DNA from: Gammaproteobacteria bacterium | GTDB taxonomy: Bacteria; Pseudomonadota; Gammaproteobacteria; BMS3Bbin11 | Length of the DNA: 15,748 bases | Assembly (NCBI GenBank): GCA_030636465.1 | Contig: DAOVWW010000004.1 | Span: 1 to 15,748 of the forward strand | Direction: 5' to 3' | Shown here: one piece after another, positions 6,224 through 14,543 of the stretch | Layout: every line of letters starts with the position of its first letter | Position numbering within the stretch: position 1 is the stretch's first letter | Made by a program: the position numbers and the translations under genes | Notes under the pieces: model-generated | Seen by the model: the letters and a program-made list of their open reading frames with translations, nothing else | Told to the model about the DNA's origin: nothing | Database searches by the model: none

Positions 6224-6385
6224 AAGGGCACCTCTATTAAGTCTGGTTATTTCAGATTGCATTCAGAATTGTTCATATCAAGGCAAGGATCGCACGTAAT
6301 AGCTAGCTATTGCGAAGATTCTTAACGCAGAGATGGACAATTCTGAGTGTGAGATGAATATTCATGACTTAATAGAGATGCCCTT
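6224..6385. repeat. 162-bp near-perfect palindromic element (MITE-like)
   Basis: The terminal arms 6224-6243 and 6366-6385 match at 19 of 20 positions as inverted repeats (AAGGGCAyCTCTATTAAGTC). Symmetry continues inward, with CAGAATTGT at 6264-6272 mirrored by ACAATTCTG at 6337-6345. It ends in a perfect 14-bp central palindrome, AATAGCTAGCTATT (6298-6311), exactly at the midpoint. There is no coding capacity. The element fills the agcS-nadC gap. Its left edge touches the nadC start codon and its right edge is 18 bases from the agcS stop. In RNA it would form one long hairpin between the two genes, which could act as a processing or termination site. Confidence 0.85.
6229..6235 (-). promoter_or_regulatory. 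nadC ribosome-binding site inside the palindrome's terminal repeat
   Basis: On the minus strand AGAGGTG lies five bases (CCCTT) before the nadC ATG at 6223. The other arm of the palindrome reads AGAGATG at the mirrored place. The single base at which the two 20-base arms differ is therefore the one that improves the Shine-Dalgarno match at nadC. If the long hairpin forms, this site is paired. Confidence 0.75.
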
Positions 6386-6403
6386 TACTCTACTACTGCG
6401 ACA

Positions 6404-7762
6404 TCAGTTTTGACTACGGTGTGCAATAAAATATTTTTTCTGTAGTTTACGCACCAGTACCGTCAGCAGTATCAAGCTGAGAAGATTAGGTAAGGCCATT
6501 AACAAGTTCGTTATATCTGCAAGATTCCAGACCAGTTGCAGAGGTACTGCTGCGCCGACAACAACGGCAAGGGTGAAAATCACCCGGTAAGGCATCACGG
6601 CCCTTTCTCCAAACAGGAATTTTGCCGAACGGTCACCATAATATGACCAGGCAATGATAGTTGAAAAAGCAAATAACATTAAACCGATGCCAACCACTGC
6701 CGCACCACCATCACCAAGTTCACTGCTAAATGCTGCAGCCGTTAATCCAGCCCCGACAAGCTCATCAGGTCGGTCTATATAGGCTCCGGTAACAATAATC
6801 ACCAGCCCGGTCATGCTGCATACAACCAGTGTATCGATGAAGGGCCCCATCATTGCAACCAGGCCTTCACGTACTGGCTCATTGGTTTTTGCTGCTGCAT
6901 GGGCGATTGGTGCAGAACCCAAACCGGCTTCATTGGAAAACAGTCCGCGAGCTACACCCCAGCGTATTGCTTCACCGACCGCAGCACCCCCTACTGACCA
7001 GGGATTTAATGCATGTTCGAATATTGTGCTGAATGCAGCAGGGATCGCTTCAATATTGTTGAACAAGACGATCATGGCGGCAGCAATATACATTAATGCC
7101 ATAAACGGGACGATCATACCGGCAACCCTGGCGATACGTTTTACGCCGCCAAGGATGACCAGCCCCACCATCGCCGCCATGACCAGGCCAATTACCCAGG
7201 AATATGTCTTTGCTTCAGGGTGAAGATAGGCCAGACCATCTACAACAGAATTCGCCTGCACCATATTACCGATGCCAAATGATGCAATCAGCGCAAAAAA
7301 AGCAAATGCCATCGCTGTTTTCTTCATCTTAAGGCCATGTAGCAGGGTATACATCGGCCCCCCGGCGGTGTGACCATTTTCATCAATTTCACGGAATTTC
7401 AACGACAGAGTACATTCTGTGAACTTTGTAGCCATACCAAAAAATGCAGTCAGCCACATCCAGAACAAAGCACCCGGGCCACCAAGAGATATAGCTGTGG
7501 CCACACCCGCAATATTACCCGTACCTATGGTTGCTGAAAGAGCGGTTGCCAGAGCCTGAAAATGTGATACTTCACCGCTTTCATCGGGGTGATCATACTT
7601 GCCTGAAATCAGCTGTGCTGAATGCTTGAACCCGGTCAGCTGAACGAACCGTAGCCTGATAGTAAGGTAAAGCCCTGTGCCAAGCAGTAGCAGCAATGTT
7701 ATCGGACTGCCCCATAAGAAACCCGATATTTTTCCCGTCAGCGCGGTCAGTGTTTCAAGCAT
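6404..7762 (-). CDS. Alanine/glycine:cation symporter family protein (AGCS)
   Basis: The product is a 452-aa polytopic inner-membrane protein. The AGCS signature is clear: LSATIGTGNIAGVATAISLGGPGALFWMWLTAFFGMATKF (75-114), followed by GGPMYTL (134-140). Later helices include GVARGLFSNEAGLGSAPIAHAAA, also typical. Members (AgcS, AlsT, DagA-like) import alanine, glycine or glutamine with Na+ or H+; the exact substrate cannot be read from sequence. The start has AAGGAGAG a few bases upstream. A 7-bp tandem repeat lies directly upstream of that site (7776-7816). The palindromic element and nadC follow on the same strand. Confidence 0.94.
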   Translation of the reverse strand: MLETLTALTGKISGFLWGSPITLLLLLGTGLYLTIRLRFVQLTGFKHSAQLISGKYDHPDESGEVSHFQALATALSATIGTGNIAGVATAISLGGPGALFWMWLTAFFGMATKFTECTLSLKFREIDENGHTAGGPMYTLLHGLKMKKTAMAFAFFALIASFGIGNMVQANSVVDGLAYLHPEAKTYSWVIGLVMAAMVGLVILGGVKRIARVAGMIVPFMALMYIAAAMIVLFNNIEAIPAAFSTIFEHALNPWSVGGAAVGEAIRWGVARGLFSNEAGLGSAPIAHAAAKTNEPVREGLVAMMGPFIDTLVVCSMTGLVIIVTGAYIDRPDELVGAGLTAAAFSSELGDGGAAVVGIGLMLFAFSTIIAWSYYGDRSAKFLFGERAVMPYRVIFTLAVVVGAAVPLQLVWNLADITNLLMALPNLLSLILLTVLVRKLQKKYFIAHRSQN

Positions 7763-7775
7763 GTTCTCTCCTTAT

Positions 7776-7816
7776 TTATTACTTATTACTTATTACTTAT
7801 TACTTATTACTTATTA
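7776..7816. repeat. TTATTAC heptanucleotide tandem repeat upstream of the symporter gene
   Basis: Five perfect copies of TTATTAC (7776-7810) are followed by a six-base partial copy (7811-7816), and then by a looser TATTTTC tract to about 7835. The repeat begins 13 bases before the symporter start codon, immediately upstream of its Shine-Dalgarno. Simple repeats here can change copy number by slipped-strand mispairing and shift promoter or leader spacing. In the minus-strand RNA it reads as an A/U-rich, unstructured leader. Confidence 0.9.
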
Positions 7817-7862
7817 TTTTCTATTTTCTATTTTATTTTTAACATTATTTGTTTAATCTGTT

Positions 7863-8405
7863 CTACCAGCTGATATAGGCATATCCCTGTTGCTGCAGCA
7901 CCATCAAGTCCGACACACCGGCATCAACTACCGTGGCATAATCCAGGACATCTTTTTCTTCTTTGTGCAGGGTAATCAGCGTATTGCCACAGGCATGAAA
8001 CTCTACCCCGTAGGAAGCCAGACTTTCTACCTGATCACGAATTGCGGGGATCACAGGTATCCCCGGCTCTTTAAGTAGCATATGGATACCAGAACCCATT
8101 ACTGAAACAACAATATTTATATCATCGCCATGTTTCCGCAACATGTTGCGTATAGTATTTAAAATTGCAAGCTGGTATGTATCGTCAGATTTGTTTAAGT
8201 GGTAGACGAGTTTGTTATCACTTTCTTCACCAGGAAACTTGAGATCATCTCCTGCATCTTCGCTCAATGCCTCAGTGCCTGCCTGTTCTGCAGCGAACGA
8301 TGTGACAGGTATAAATAAAGTCAACGAGACGACGACAATAGCAAGTAGAAATGAAAATGAAGTAATTTTGGACGTGTCTTTTAAATTAGCTGGATTAAAA
8401 AGCAT
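7863..8405 (-). CDS. Periplasmic DsrE/DsrF-like family protein
   Basis: The product has 180 aa. A hydrophobic N-terminal segment (17-38, ending VTSFA, then AEQ) looks like a signal peptide or anchor. The C-terminal part (about 65-180) has a DsrE-like alpha/beta fold: KLVYHLN (65-71), AILNTIRNMLRKHGDDINIVVSVMGSGIHMLL (80-111), then DQVESLASYGVEFHACGNTL (124-142) with a single conserved Cys139, and a C-terminal ATVVDAGVSDLMVLQQQGYAYISW. In cytoplasmic DsrE/TusD relatives such a Cys carries persulfide sulfur; exported versions are common in sulfur-oxidising bacteria but poorly characterised. Sulfur handling is therefore inference. The start is well supported by AGGAGG (8419-8414), eight bases before the ATG. 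It stands alone between agcS and dnaJ. Confidence 0.85.
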   Translation of the reverse strand: MLFNPANLKDTSKITSFSFLLAIVVVSLTLFIPVTSFAAEQAGTEALSEDAGDDLKFPGEESDNKLVYHLNKSDDTYQLAILNTIRNMLRKHGDDINIVVSVMGSGIHMLLKEPGIPVIPAIRDQVESLASYGVEFHACGNTLITLHKEEKDVLDYATVVDAGVSDLMVLQQQGYAYISW

Positions 8406-8423
8406 TCGGCGATCCTCCTGATC

Positions 8424-8477
8424 TTGCCAAAATAGGTAATCAATAATGATCCGCCGATACTACAGCTGATTTGGCAA
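8424..8477. repeat. Inverted repeat TTGCCAAA / TTTGGCAA in the dsrE-like leader
   Basis: A perfect 8-bp inverted repeat (8424-8431 with 8470-8477) separated by 38 bases lies directly upstream of the Shine-Dalgarno of the dsrE-like gene. It could be two operator half-sites or a leader hairpin. No protein is known to me for this site. A match this short could be chance. Confidence 0.35.
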
Positions 8478-8557
8478 AAGGTTAAGAGCTATTATTCGAG
8501 GACAGCTTTATTTATCCATGAATATTCATCAACCATGCAGATTTAACGCAGATGCAT

Positions 8558-9691
8558 TTAAGAAACTATATCATCCAGAAATGATTTGATCTTATCGGTC
8601 CAGGAGCTTTCCTTCGGGCTATGACGCTTGCCGCCTTCGCGCATGCTGGCATCCAGCTGTTCAAGCAGCTCTTTCTGTTCCTTGCTGAGATTCACCGGAG
8701 TTTCTACCACAATCTTACAAAACAGATCTCCAGCCTGGCTACCACGGGCATTTCGTACACCCTTACCGCGTAAACGGAAAACTTTACCGGTTTGCGAACC
8801 CGCAGGTATTTTCAGGTTTGCGCGCCCATCCAGTGTCGGCACCTCAAGTTCTCCCCCCAGTGCCAGCAATGTAAAGCTTACAGGGGTTTCACAATAAAGA
8901 TGGGTATCCTCACGTTGAAAAATAGCATGTTTTTTCAGATGCACAGCAACATAAAGATCACCTGCCACGCCTCCATTTGGTGCAGCTTCACCTTCACCGG
9001 CAAGTCTGACCTGATCCCCTTCATCGACACCTGCAGGTATTTTTACAGACAGGGTCTTCTGCTTTTTGATACGCCCTTCACCATGACAATCTGTACAGGG
9101 ATCAGTAATAATTTTTCCACTGCCACGGCACTGCGGGCAGGTTTGCTGTACTGAGAAGAAGCCCTGCTGCATGCGGACTTCACCATGACCACCACAGGTC
9201 GTACATGTTTTAGGTGTGCTGCCTTTTTTAGCACCGCTGCCATTACAGGCTTCACAGTTGGACATGACCGGTACACGGATCTGCACTTCAGTGCCGTTTA
9301 CCGCATCTTCAAGGCTCAGCTCCATGTTATATCTGAGGTCACTGCCACGACTCGGTCTTTGAGAACGGCGTCCACCGCCACCAAAGATATCGCCAAAGAT
9401 ATCGCCAAAAGCATCACCGAAACCTGCAGCCCCACCCGCGCCGCCAGGGCCCGCGCCCATAGAGGGATCTACTCCTGCATGACCAAACTGATCATAGGCC
9501 GATCGCTTCTGCGCATCAGCCAGAATTTCATAGGCTTCCTTGGCTTCCTTGAAGTTCTCTTCTGCACTATTGTCATCCGGGTTACGATCCGGATGATGCT
9601 TCATTGCCAGGCGGCGATAAGCCTTTTTAATCTCGGCCTCTGAGGCATTTTTCTGTACCCCGAGAATTTCGTAGTAATCACGTTTGGACAT
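8558..9691 (-). CDS. dnaJ: Chaperone protein DnaJ (Hsp40)
   Basis: DnaJ delivers unfolded clients to DnaK and stimulates its ATPase. The 377-aa protein is complete. It has a J domain (about 5-70) with HPD at 33-35 and a Gly/Phe linker (about 75-112, [20 protein letters not shown]). Four zinc-finger repeats follow: [24 protein letters not shown] and CTDCHGEG. The C-terminal substrate-binding domains end in KSFLDDIVS. The start [12 protein letters not shown] is canonical, but the ribosome-binding site is weak (GGTTAG). It follows dnaK on the same strand, with a terminator in the 106-base gap, so it is either attenuated read-through or has its own promoter, which I could not identify. Confidence 0.98.
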   Translation of the reverse strand: MSKRDYYEILGVQKNASEAEIKKAYRRLAMKHHPDRNPDDNSAEENFKEAKEAYEILADAQKRSAYDQFGHAGVDPSMGAGPGGAGGAAGFGDAFGDIFGDIFGGGGRRSQRPSRGSDLRYNMELSLEDAVNGTEVQIRVPVMSNCEACNGSGAKKGSTPKTCTTCGGHGEVRMQQGFFSVQQTCPQCRGSGKIITDPCTDCHGEGRIKKQKTLSVKIPAGVDEGDQVRLAGEGEAAPNGGVAGDLYVAVHLKKHAIFQREDTHLYCETPVSFTLLALGGELEVPTLDGRANLKIPAGSQTGKVFRLRGKGVRNARGSQAGDLFCKIVVETPVNLSKEQKELLEQLDASMREGGKRHSPKESSWTDKIKSFLDDIVS

Positions 9692-9742
9692 TGTTTCTAA
9701 CCGTTTTTAAGCATTTCGATAATTAGGTATTTCTAAATGACG

Positions 9743-9776
9743 AAAAGGCATAGCCGTTTCCGGCCATGCCTTTTTT
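9743..9776 (-). terminator. Intrinsic terminator between dnaK and dnaJ
   Basis: AAAAGGCATAGCCG (9743-9756) pairs with CGGCCATGCCTTTT (9761-9774) with one A/C mismatch around a four-base loop. It is followed by TTTT on the minus strand; the plus strand has a longer T-run. It should partly end dnaK transcription and lower dnaJ relative to dnaK. Confidence 0.8.
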
Positions 9777-9797
9777 GTTTACTGTCTACGAATAGAC

Positions 9798-11720
9798 TTA
9801 CTTCTTATCGTCGTCCTTAACTTCTTCAAACTCGGCATCGACTACATCGTCACCGGCTGCGGCTTCAGGTTGATCATTTTCAGCAGCACCCGCTTCGGCA
9901 CCACCAGCATCAGCATAAGCCTTCTCTGCCAGCTTGTGACTTGCTGCAGTCAATGCTTCAGTTTTAGCCTCAATCTCAGCCTTGTCATCACCTTTCAGTG
10001 CTTCTTCAAGTTCACTCGCCGCTTTTTCGATAGATTCTTTTTCAGAATCTTCGATCTTGTCAGCCAGGTCAGTCAGGGATTTACGTACTGAATGCAACAT
10101 GGCATCACCCTGGTTACGGGCATCAACCAGCTCTTTAGCCAGGCGATCTTCATCTGCGTGCTCTTCAGCATCACGCACCATGTTCTCAATCTCATCATCG
10201 CTGAGGCCGGAACTGGATTTGATGACAATCTTGTTTTCCTTGCCGGTCGCCTTATCTTTAGCCGTCACATGCATAATGCCATTGGCGTCGATATCAAAGG
10301 TCACTTCAATCTGTGGCATACCCCGTGACGCAGGTGGAATATCGCTCAGGTCAAAGCGTCCCAGCGACTTGTTGCCGGAAGCAATTTCACGTTCCCCCTG
10401 CAGTACATGTACGGTTACTGCATTCTGATTGTCTTCAGCAGTGGAGAACACCTGCGATGCCTTGGTAGGAATCGTTGTGTTCTTATCAATCAGCTTGGTC
10501 ATCACACCGCCCATGGTCTCGATACCGAGAGACAGAGGAGTGACATCCAGTAACAGCACATCTTTGACATCACCACCGAGTACGCCGCCCTGAATGGCCG
10601 CACCCAGTGCGACTGCTTCATCCGGATTAACGTCTTTACGAGGCTCTTTGCCAAAGAAATCTTTAACAGCTTCCTGCACCATCGGCATACGCGTCTGGCC
10701 ACCTACAAGAATAATATCGCTGATATCTGAGGCGCTAATATCGGCATCTTTCATTGCGATCTTGCATGGATCAATAGAACGTTTTACCAGGTCTTCTACC
10801 AGTGATTCCAGCTTGGCACGGGTCATCTTGACATTAAGATGCTTCGGCCCACTGGCATCAGCTGTGATATAAGGCAGATTGATTTCAGTCTGTGAGGTTG
10901 ATGACAATTCAATTTTCGCCTTCTCGGCCGCTTCTTTCAGACGCTGCAGTGCGATTACATCTTTACGTAGATCTACGCCCTGCTCTTTGTTGAACTCATC
11001 TGCAAGAAAATCAATGATGCGGTGATCGAAATCTTCACCACCCAGGAATGTATCACCGTTAGTGGATAGCACTTCAAACTGGTGCTCTCCATCAACATCT
11101 GCGATTTCGATTATGGAAACGTCAAAAGTACCACCACCGAGGTCATAAATGGCCACGGTACGATCACCTTCTTTGTTATCCATACCAAATGCAAGTGCTG
11201 CCGCTGTCGGCTCATTGATGATGCGCTTAACATCCAGACCGGCAATCTTGCCTGCATCTTTGGTCGCCTGACGCTGTGAGTCATTAAAATAGGCTGGCAC
11301 GGTGACAACAGCTTCGGTCACTTCTTCGCCCAGGAATGCTTCTGCATCTGCCTTCAGCTTCATCAGCACGCGGGCGGAAACTTCAGGCGGTGCCATCTGT
11401 TTGCCATTGACTTCAACCCAGGCATCACCATTTTTAGCCTTCAGTATTTTGTAAGGCATCAGGTCGATATCACGCTGCACGACATCTTCGTCGAATTTGC
11501 GGCCAATCAGTCGTTTGATGGCATACAGAGTATTGGCAGGATTGGTGACAGCCTGGCGCTTAGCCGGTGCACCCACAACAACCTCATCATCCAAATACGC
11601 AATGATGGACGGAGTTGTACGATCGCCTTCACTGTTTTCCAGTACGCGGGGTTCCCCGCCTTCCATTACCGCCACACATGAGTTGGTGGTACCCAGATCA
11701 ATACCAATAATTTTTCCCAT
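9798..11720 (-). CDS. dnaK: Chaperone protein DnaK (Hsp70)
   Basis: DnaK is the ATP-dependent Hsp70 that cycles on client peptides with DnaJ and GrpE. From the ATG at 11720 the protein has 640 aa. This start gives [18 protein letters not shown], as in all homologues. An ATG seven codons upstream is in frame but would add an atypical MSTRTSK, and GAGG lies about eight bases before 11720. Nucleotide-binding domain motifs are [41 protein letters not shown] and [10 protein letters not shown]. The linker [16 protein letters not shown] leads into the substrate-binding domain. The lid ends in the acidic tail [16 protein letters not shown]. It lies downstream of grpE; a sigma32-like promoter precedes it. 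Confidence 0.99.
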   Translation of the reverse strand: MGKIIGIDLGTTNSCVAVMEGGEPRVLENSEGDRTTPSIIAYLDDEVVVGAPAKRQAVTNPANTLYAIKRLIGRKFDEDVVQRDIDLMPYKILKAKNGDAWVEVNGKQMAPPEVSARVLMKLKADAEAFLGEEVTEAVVTVPAYFNDSQRQATKDAGKIAGLDVKRIINEPTAAALAFGMDNKEGDRTVAIYDLGGGTFDVSIIEIADVDGEHQFEVLSTNGDTFLGGEDFDHRIIDFLADEFNKEQGVDLRKDVIALQRLKEAAEKAKIELSSTSQTEINLPYITADASGPKHLNVKMTRAKLESLVEDLVKRSIDPCKIAMKDADISASDISDIILVGGQTRMPMVQEAVKDFFGKEPRKDVNPDEAVALGAAIQGGVLGGDVKDVLLLDVTPLSLGIETMGGVMTKLIDKNTTIPTKASQVFSTAEDNQNAVTVHVLQGEREIASGNKSLGRFDLSDIPPASRGMPQIEVTFDIDANGIMHVTAKDKATGKENKIVIKSSSGLSDDEIENMVRDAEEHADEDRLAKELVDARNQGDAMLHSVRKSLTDLADKIEDSEKESIEKAASELEEALKGDDKAEIEAKTEALTAASHKLAEKAYADAGGAEAGAAENDQPEAAAGDDVVDAEFEEVKDDDKK

Positions 11721-11758
11721 TTTCGATGTCCTCGTTGACAATTCTTTAACTGCTTAAT

Positions 11759-11786
11759 AGATAGGGCTTAGTACCAGAAAAACAAG
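11759..11786 (-). promoter_or_regulatory. Possible sigma32 heat-shock promoter of dnaK
   Basis: On the minus strand CTTGTTT (11786-11780), a 13-base spacer and CCCTATCT (11766-11759) resemble the sigma32 consensus CTTGAAA-N12-15-CCCCATNT. The -10 has one mismatch and the -35 is weaker. It lies in the grpE-dnaK gap, about 38 bases before the dnaK start. Confidence 0.5.
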
Positions 11787-11802
11787 TTTCAGGTATCAGG
11801 TT

Positions 11803-12375
11803 TTATTTCGCCACCATAACCATCGCCGGGCGTAACAGACGTTCGTTTATGGTGTAGCCTTTTTGAATCACCTGGACAATACAATTGGAATCTATACCCT
11901 CTGCATCCATCAGTCCCATAGCCTGATGTTTTTCCAGGTCCAGACGATCACCTTGCTGTGGATCTATCTCAGTGATATTAAATTTTTCCATGGCAGTCTC
12001 TAGCTGCTTCATGGTCAGGTCCAGGCCTTCTTTCATTTTCTCGAGTATCTCTCGGTTTTCCTGATCCAGGTCAATTTTTCTGGCCTGATCAAGACTGTCC
12101 CTGACCAGCAGGACTTCTGCGGCAAATTTCTCGACCGCAAACTTGCGAGCACTGGCTACATCATTCTCAGCCCGGCGACGGATATTTTCCATCTCAGCTC
12201 GACTGCGCAAGGCCTCGTCCTGCGCTTTAGTCAGGGCATTACGCATTTCTTCAAACTGCTGATGAGTGACTTCTTCGTTATGTTCATCCATCTCATCAAG
12301 TACTTCTTCTAGTTCGACCCCTTCAAGGCTGATGTCGTCCTGTTCTATGATGTCTTCTTTATCTTTATTGGTCAT
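11803..12375 (-). CDS. grpE: Nucleotide exchange factor GrpE
   Basis: GrpE is a homodimer that releases ADP from DnaK and acts as a thermosensor. The 190-aa length is normal. It has an acidic, disordered N-terminus (about 1-35), then a long dimerising helix containing RAEMENIRRRAENDVASARKFAVEKFAAEVLLVRDSLDQA (about 59-97). The C-terminal beta domain ends GYTINERLLRPAMVMVAK, the typical GrpE tail that contacts DnaK. It lies between hrcA and dnaK with a sigma32-like promoter immediately upstream. Confidence 0.97.
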   Translation of the reverse strand: MTNKDKEDIIEQDDISLEGVELEEVLDEMDEHNEEVTHQQFEEMRNALTKAQDEALRSRAEMENIRRRAENDVASARKFAVEKFAAEVLLVRDSLDQARKIDLDQENREILEKMKEGLDLTMKQLETAMEKFNITEIDPQQGDRLDLEKHQAMGLMDAEGIDSNCIVQVIQKGYTINERLLRPAMVMVAK

Positions 12376-12417
12376 GTGCGTCTCTCTGGATAAAAAGAAA
12401 TATTCTCTGACAACAAG

Positions 12418-12443
12418 GTGGGGGCTCAGAACCGGGTTTCAAG
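12418..12443 (-). promoter_or_regulatory. Sigma32-like heat-shock promoter of grpE
   Basis: On the minus strand CTTGAAA (12443-12437) is a perfect -35. After 12 bases comes CCCCCA (12424-12419), close to the -10 CCCCAT. The site is in the 91-base hrcA-grpE gap and would drive grpE, dnaK and part of dnaJ independently of hrcA. Confidence 0.7.
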
Positions 12444-12466
12444 TCCTGAAGTGAGGCTATTGTGTG

Positions 12467-13501
12467 TTAATTACTCAGTGCGTTCGACAATAACCTGGCG
12501 GTTATGTCTACGATCGGGATAATGCCTTCGTAATCCATACGGGTAGGCCCAACGACACCGAGAGTACCGACCTGTTCACCTTCACGGCTGAAAGGCGCCG
12601 TCACAACAGAACAGTCAGCGAAGGCTTTATAACCGGATTCTTCACCAATAAATATCTTGATACCCTCGACGCCCAGACTGCGCTCCAGCAAATCCAGCAA
12701 GTCCTGTTTGGTCTTGAAGGAACCGAACAAGCGCCGCAGAGTATCGTTGTTACTTAAATCAGGGATATCGATTAGCTGCTCTTCGCCACTGACCATCAGG
12801 TTGCTGTCATTGTCCTCATCATTACTAAATACTTGTCGCGCCAGTGATATTGCCTCCTGAATGACACGGTTCATGCCCGCAGTGTCTTTTTCCATACCAT
12901 GCAGCAACATCATTTTGACACTGTCCAGCGCCTGGCCATTAAAGGTCTCATTAAAGAAATTGCCCGCTTCTACCAGCTCTGATGGGGAATATTCTCTTTC
13001 CGTCGTAATTACCCTGTTCTGCACACGTCCATCTTCACTGACCAGGATTACCAGTAAGCGACTCTGCCCAAGATTTAGGAATTCAATCTGCTTGAAGATT
13101 TCCTGATCGGTATTGGCAACCATTACCACTCCGGCAAAGCGAGTCACGTCCGACAACAAACTGGAAGCAGATTGCACCAATGTATCAACATCGACCTCTC
13201 CGGAGAAACTGGCAGCAAATTCACGGCTGACTACCGGAGTTACAGGCTTCACATGAATCAGAGAATCAACAAACAGCCGATAACCAGTTTGAGTTGGCAC
13301 GCGCCCTGCTGAGGTATGCGGGGCATGAACCAGCCCCATATGCTCCAGGTCTGCCATCACGTTTCTAATGGTTGCAGCACTCAGGCTCAAACCAGAACTT
13401 CTCAGTAACTGTTTTGACCCGACAGGCTGGCCACCCTCGATATATTGTTCAATCAGGGTTTTTAAAAGAATTTCAGAGCGTGTATTTAATGTGTCGGTCA
13501 T
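12467..13501 (-). CDS. hrcA: Heat-inducible transcription repressor HrcA
   Basis: HrcA binds the CIRCE operator and represses chaperone genes until heat titrates GroEL away from it. At 344 aa it has usual length. The N-terminal winged helix (1-80) carries VGSKQLL, LSLSAATIRNVMADLEHMGL and the hallmark PHTSAGRVPTQTGYRLFVD. The remaining GAF-like domain contains GEEQLIDIPDLSN and IIPIVDITARLLSNALSN. It is the first gene of the hrcA-grpE-dnaK-dnaJ cluster. I see no CIRCE (TTAGCACTC-N9-GAGTGCTAA) in the 13502-13696 or 12376-12466 gaps, so its targets are probably elsewhere (for example groESL), and this cluster seems sigma32-controlled. Confidence 0.97.
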   Translation of the reverse strand: MTDTLNTRSEILLKTLIEQYIEGGQPVGSKQLLRSSGLSLSAATIRNVMADLEHMGLVHAPHTSAGRVPTQTGYRLFVDSLIHVKPVTPVVSREFAASFSGEVDVDTLVQSASSLLSDVTRFAGVVMVANTDQEIFKQIEFLNLGQSRLLVILVSEDGRVQNRVITTEREYSPSELVEAGNFFNETFNGQALDSVKMMLLHGMEKDTAGMNRVIQEAISLARQVFSNDEDNDSNLMVSGEEQLIDIPDLSNNDTLRRLFGSFKTKQDLLDLLERSLGVEGIKIFIGEESGYKAFADCSVVTAPFSREGEQVGTLGVVGPTRMDYEGIIPIVDITARLLSNALSN

Positions 13502-13696
13502 TTATGTAATCAAAAGAAAAAAGGGCTATTCAACGTAGTCTTACAGTAAATACAAAAGATAATATATCTATCACATGATAACAATATAATTACTCAGGCT
13601 GACAGCAAACTCTTCCGTTCTAAGCGTAAGTCGATTAATCTCTATGTCGAATCAATAAAAACAGCCATATCGCAAACAACAGGAGCCTGGCATCTA

Positions 13697-14524
13697 ATGT
13701 CACTAGTCTTTAAAACCGTATCGGTGTTCTCCCGGCACAATGACCCCGCTGCCAAAGTCGTAGCGGATGAGTTGCAGGCATGCCTGATCAAGCTGGGGTG
13801 CTCGGTTAACAGACAGAAAAATGACGAAGCCGGCAAATTACCTGCTGATCTGGCCATAGTTGTCGGTGGTGACGGCACCCTGTTGCATATAGCACGCAAC
13901 ATCGCCTCACAAAATATCCCTCTGGTAGGCATCAACCTGGGCCGTCTGGGTTTCCTGGTCGACATTGCCCGTGAGGATATGGAAAAGATTCTAAGCGAAA
14001 TTCTGCACGGCAGTTACCAGCAGGAAGTGCGAATTCTACTCAGCGCCAGCCTGTCACGCGCAGGTAAAATCATCCATCAGGCTGATGCCTTTAATGATGT
14101 AGTGGTCAGCAAGGGGGAGCTTGCACGCTTAATCGAATTTGAAACCCTGGTTGATGGCAGACATGTAAATACTGCCCGCGCTGATGGCATCATCGTGGCA
14201 ACACCTACCGGCTCGACTGCCTATGCCCTTTCAGCCAATGGGCCAATACTGGCGCCAGAACTGGAGGCCATCACCCTGGTTCCTATTTGCCCTCACACGC
14301 TCAGCTTCAGACCACTGGTTATTGGCAGCAGAAGTGATGTATGTATACGCATGCTGGATAGCGGCCAGGACAACAGCTATCTAAGTTTCGATGGCCAGTC
14401 TGCGGTACGTCTGCAGGACGGTGACGTCGTTGATATAAAAATGTCCGAACACCGTGTTAAATTACTGCGACCGGAGAACCACAGCCATTTTGATGTATTA
14501 CGCGCCAAACTAGGTTGGGGATAA
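13697..14524 (+). CDS. nadK: NAD kinase
   Basis: NAD kinase phosphorylates NAD to NADP with ATP or polyphosphate in the cytoplasm. The protein has 275 aa, slightly shorter than the approximately 290 aa of the E. coli enzyme. Motifs are VVGGDGTLLHIAR with catalytic GGDG (57-60), GINLGRLGFLVDI (78-90), ARLIEFETLVDG, and ATPTGSTAYALSANGPILAPELEAITLVPICPHTLSFRPLVI (168-209). An AGGAG lies 11 bases before the ATG, longer than ideal, but no nearer alternative start fits. It diverges from hrcA across a 195-base gap in which I found no convincing promoter. recN starts 19 bases after its stop, the common nadK-recN order. Confidence 0.97.
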   Translation: MSLVFKTVSVFSRHNDPAAKVVADELQACLIKLGCSVNRQKNDEAGKLPADLAIVVGGDGTLLHIARNIASQNIPLVGINLGRLGFLVDIAREDMEKILSEILHGSYQQEVRILLSASLSRAGKIIHQADAFNDVVVSKGELARLIEFETLVDGRHVNTARADGIIVATPTGSTAYALSANGPILAPELEAITLVPICPHTLSFRPLVIGSRSDVCIRMLDSGQDNSYLSFDGQSAVRLQDGDVVDIKMSEHRVKLLRPENHSHFDVLRAKLGWG

Positions 14525-14543
14525 CAGAGGCTCCATAAATAAC

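Noticed and set aside
6224..6262. Longer nadC start at 6262
   Set aside because: The extra 13 codons lie wholly inside the palindrome, and the ATG at 6223 has the better ribosome site and the family-like N-terminus.
8517..8530. 14-mer CATGAATATTCATC downstream of dnaJ, shared in reverse complement with 6353-6366 inside the palindrome
   Set aside because: The shared word is mostly the self-complementary ATGAATATTCAT, and flanking similarity (TTAACGCAGA) is not collinear, so it is too weak to call another element copy.
13502..13696. Divergent hrcA/nadK promoters and LexA or CIRCE operators
   Set aside because: AT-rich candidate hexamers (for example TTGTTA with TATTAT, 14-base spacing) are poorly spaced, and no operator consensus was found.
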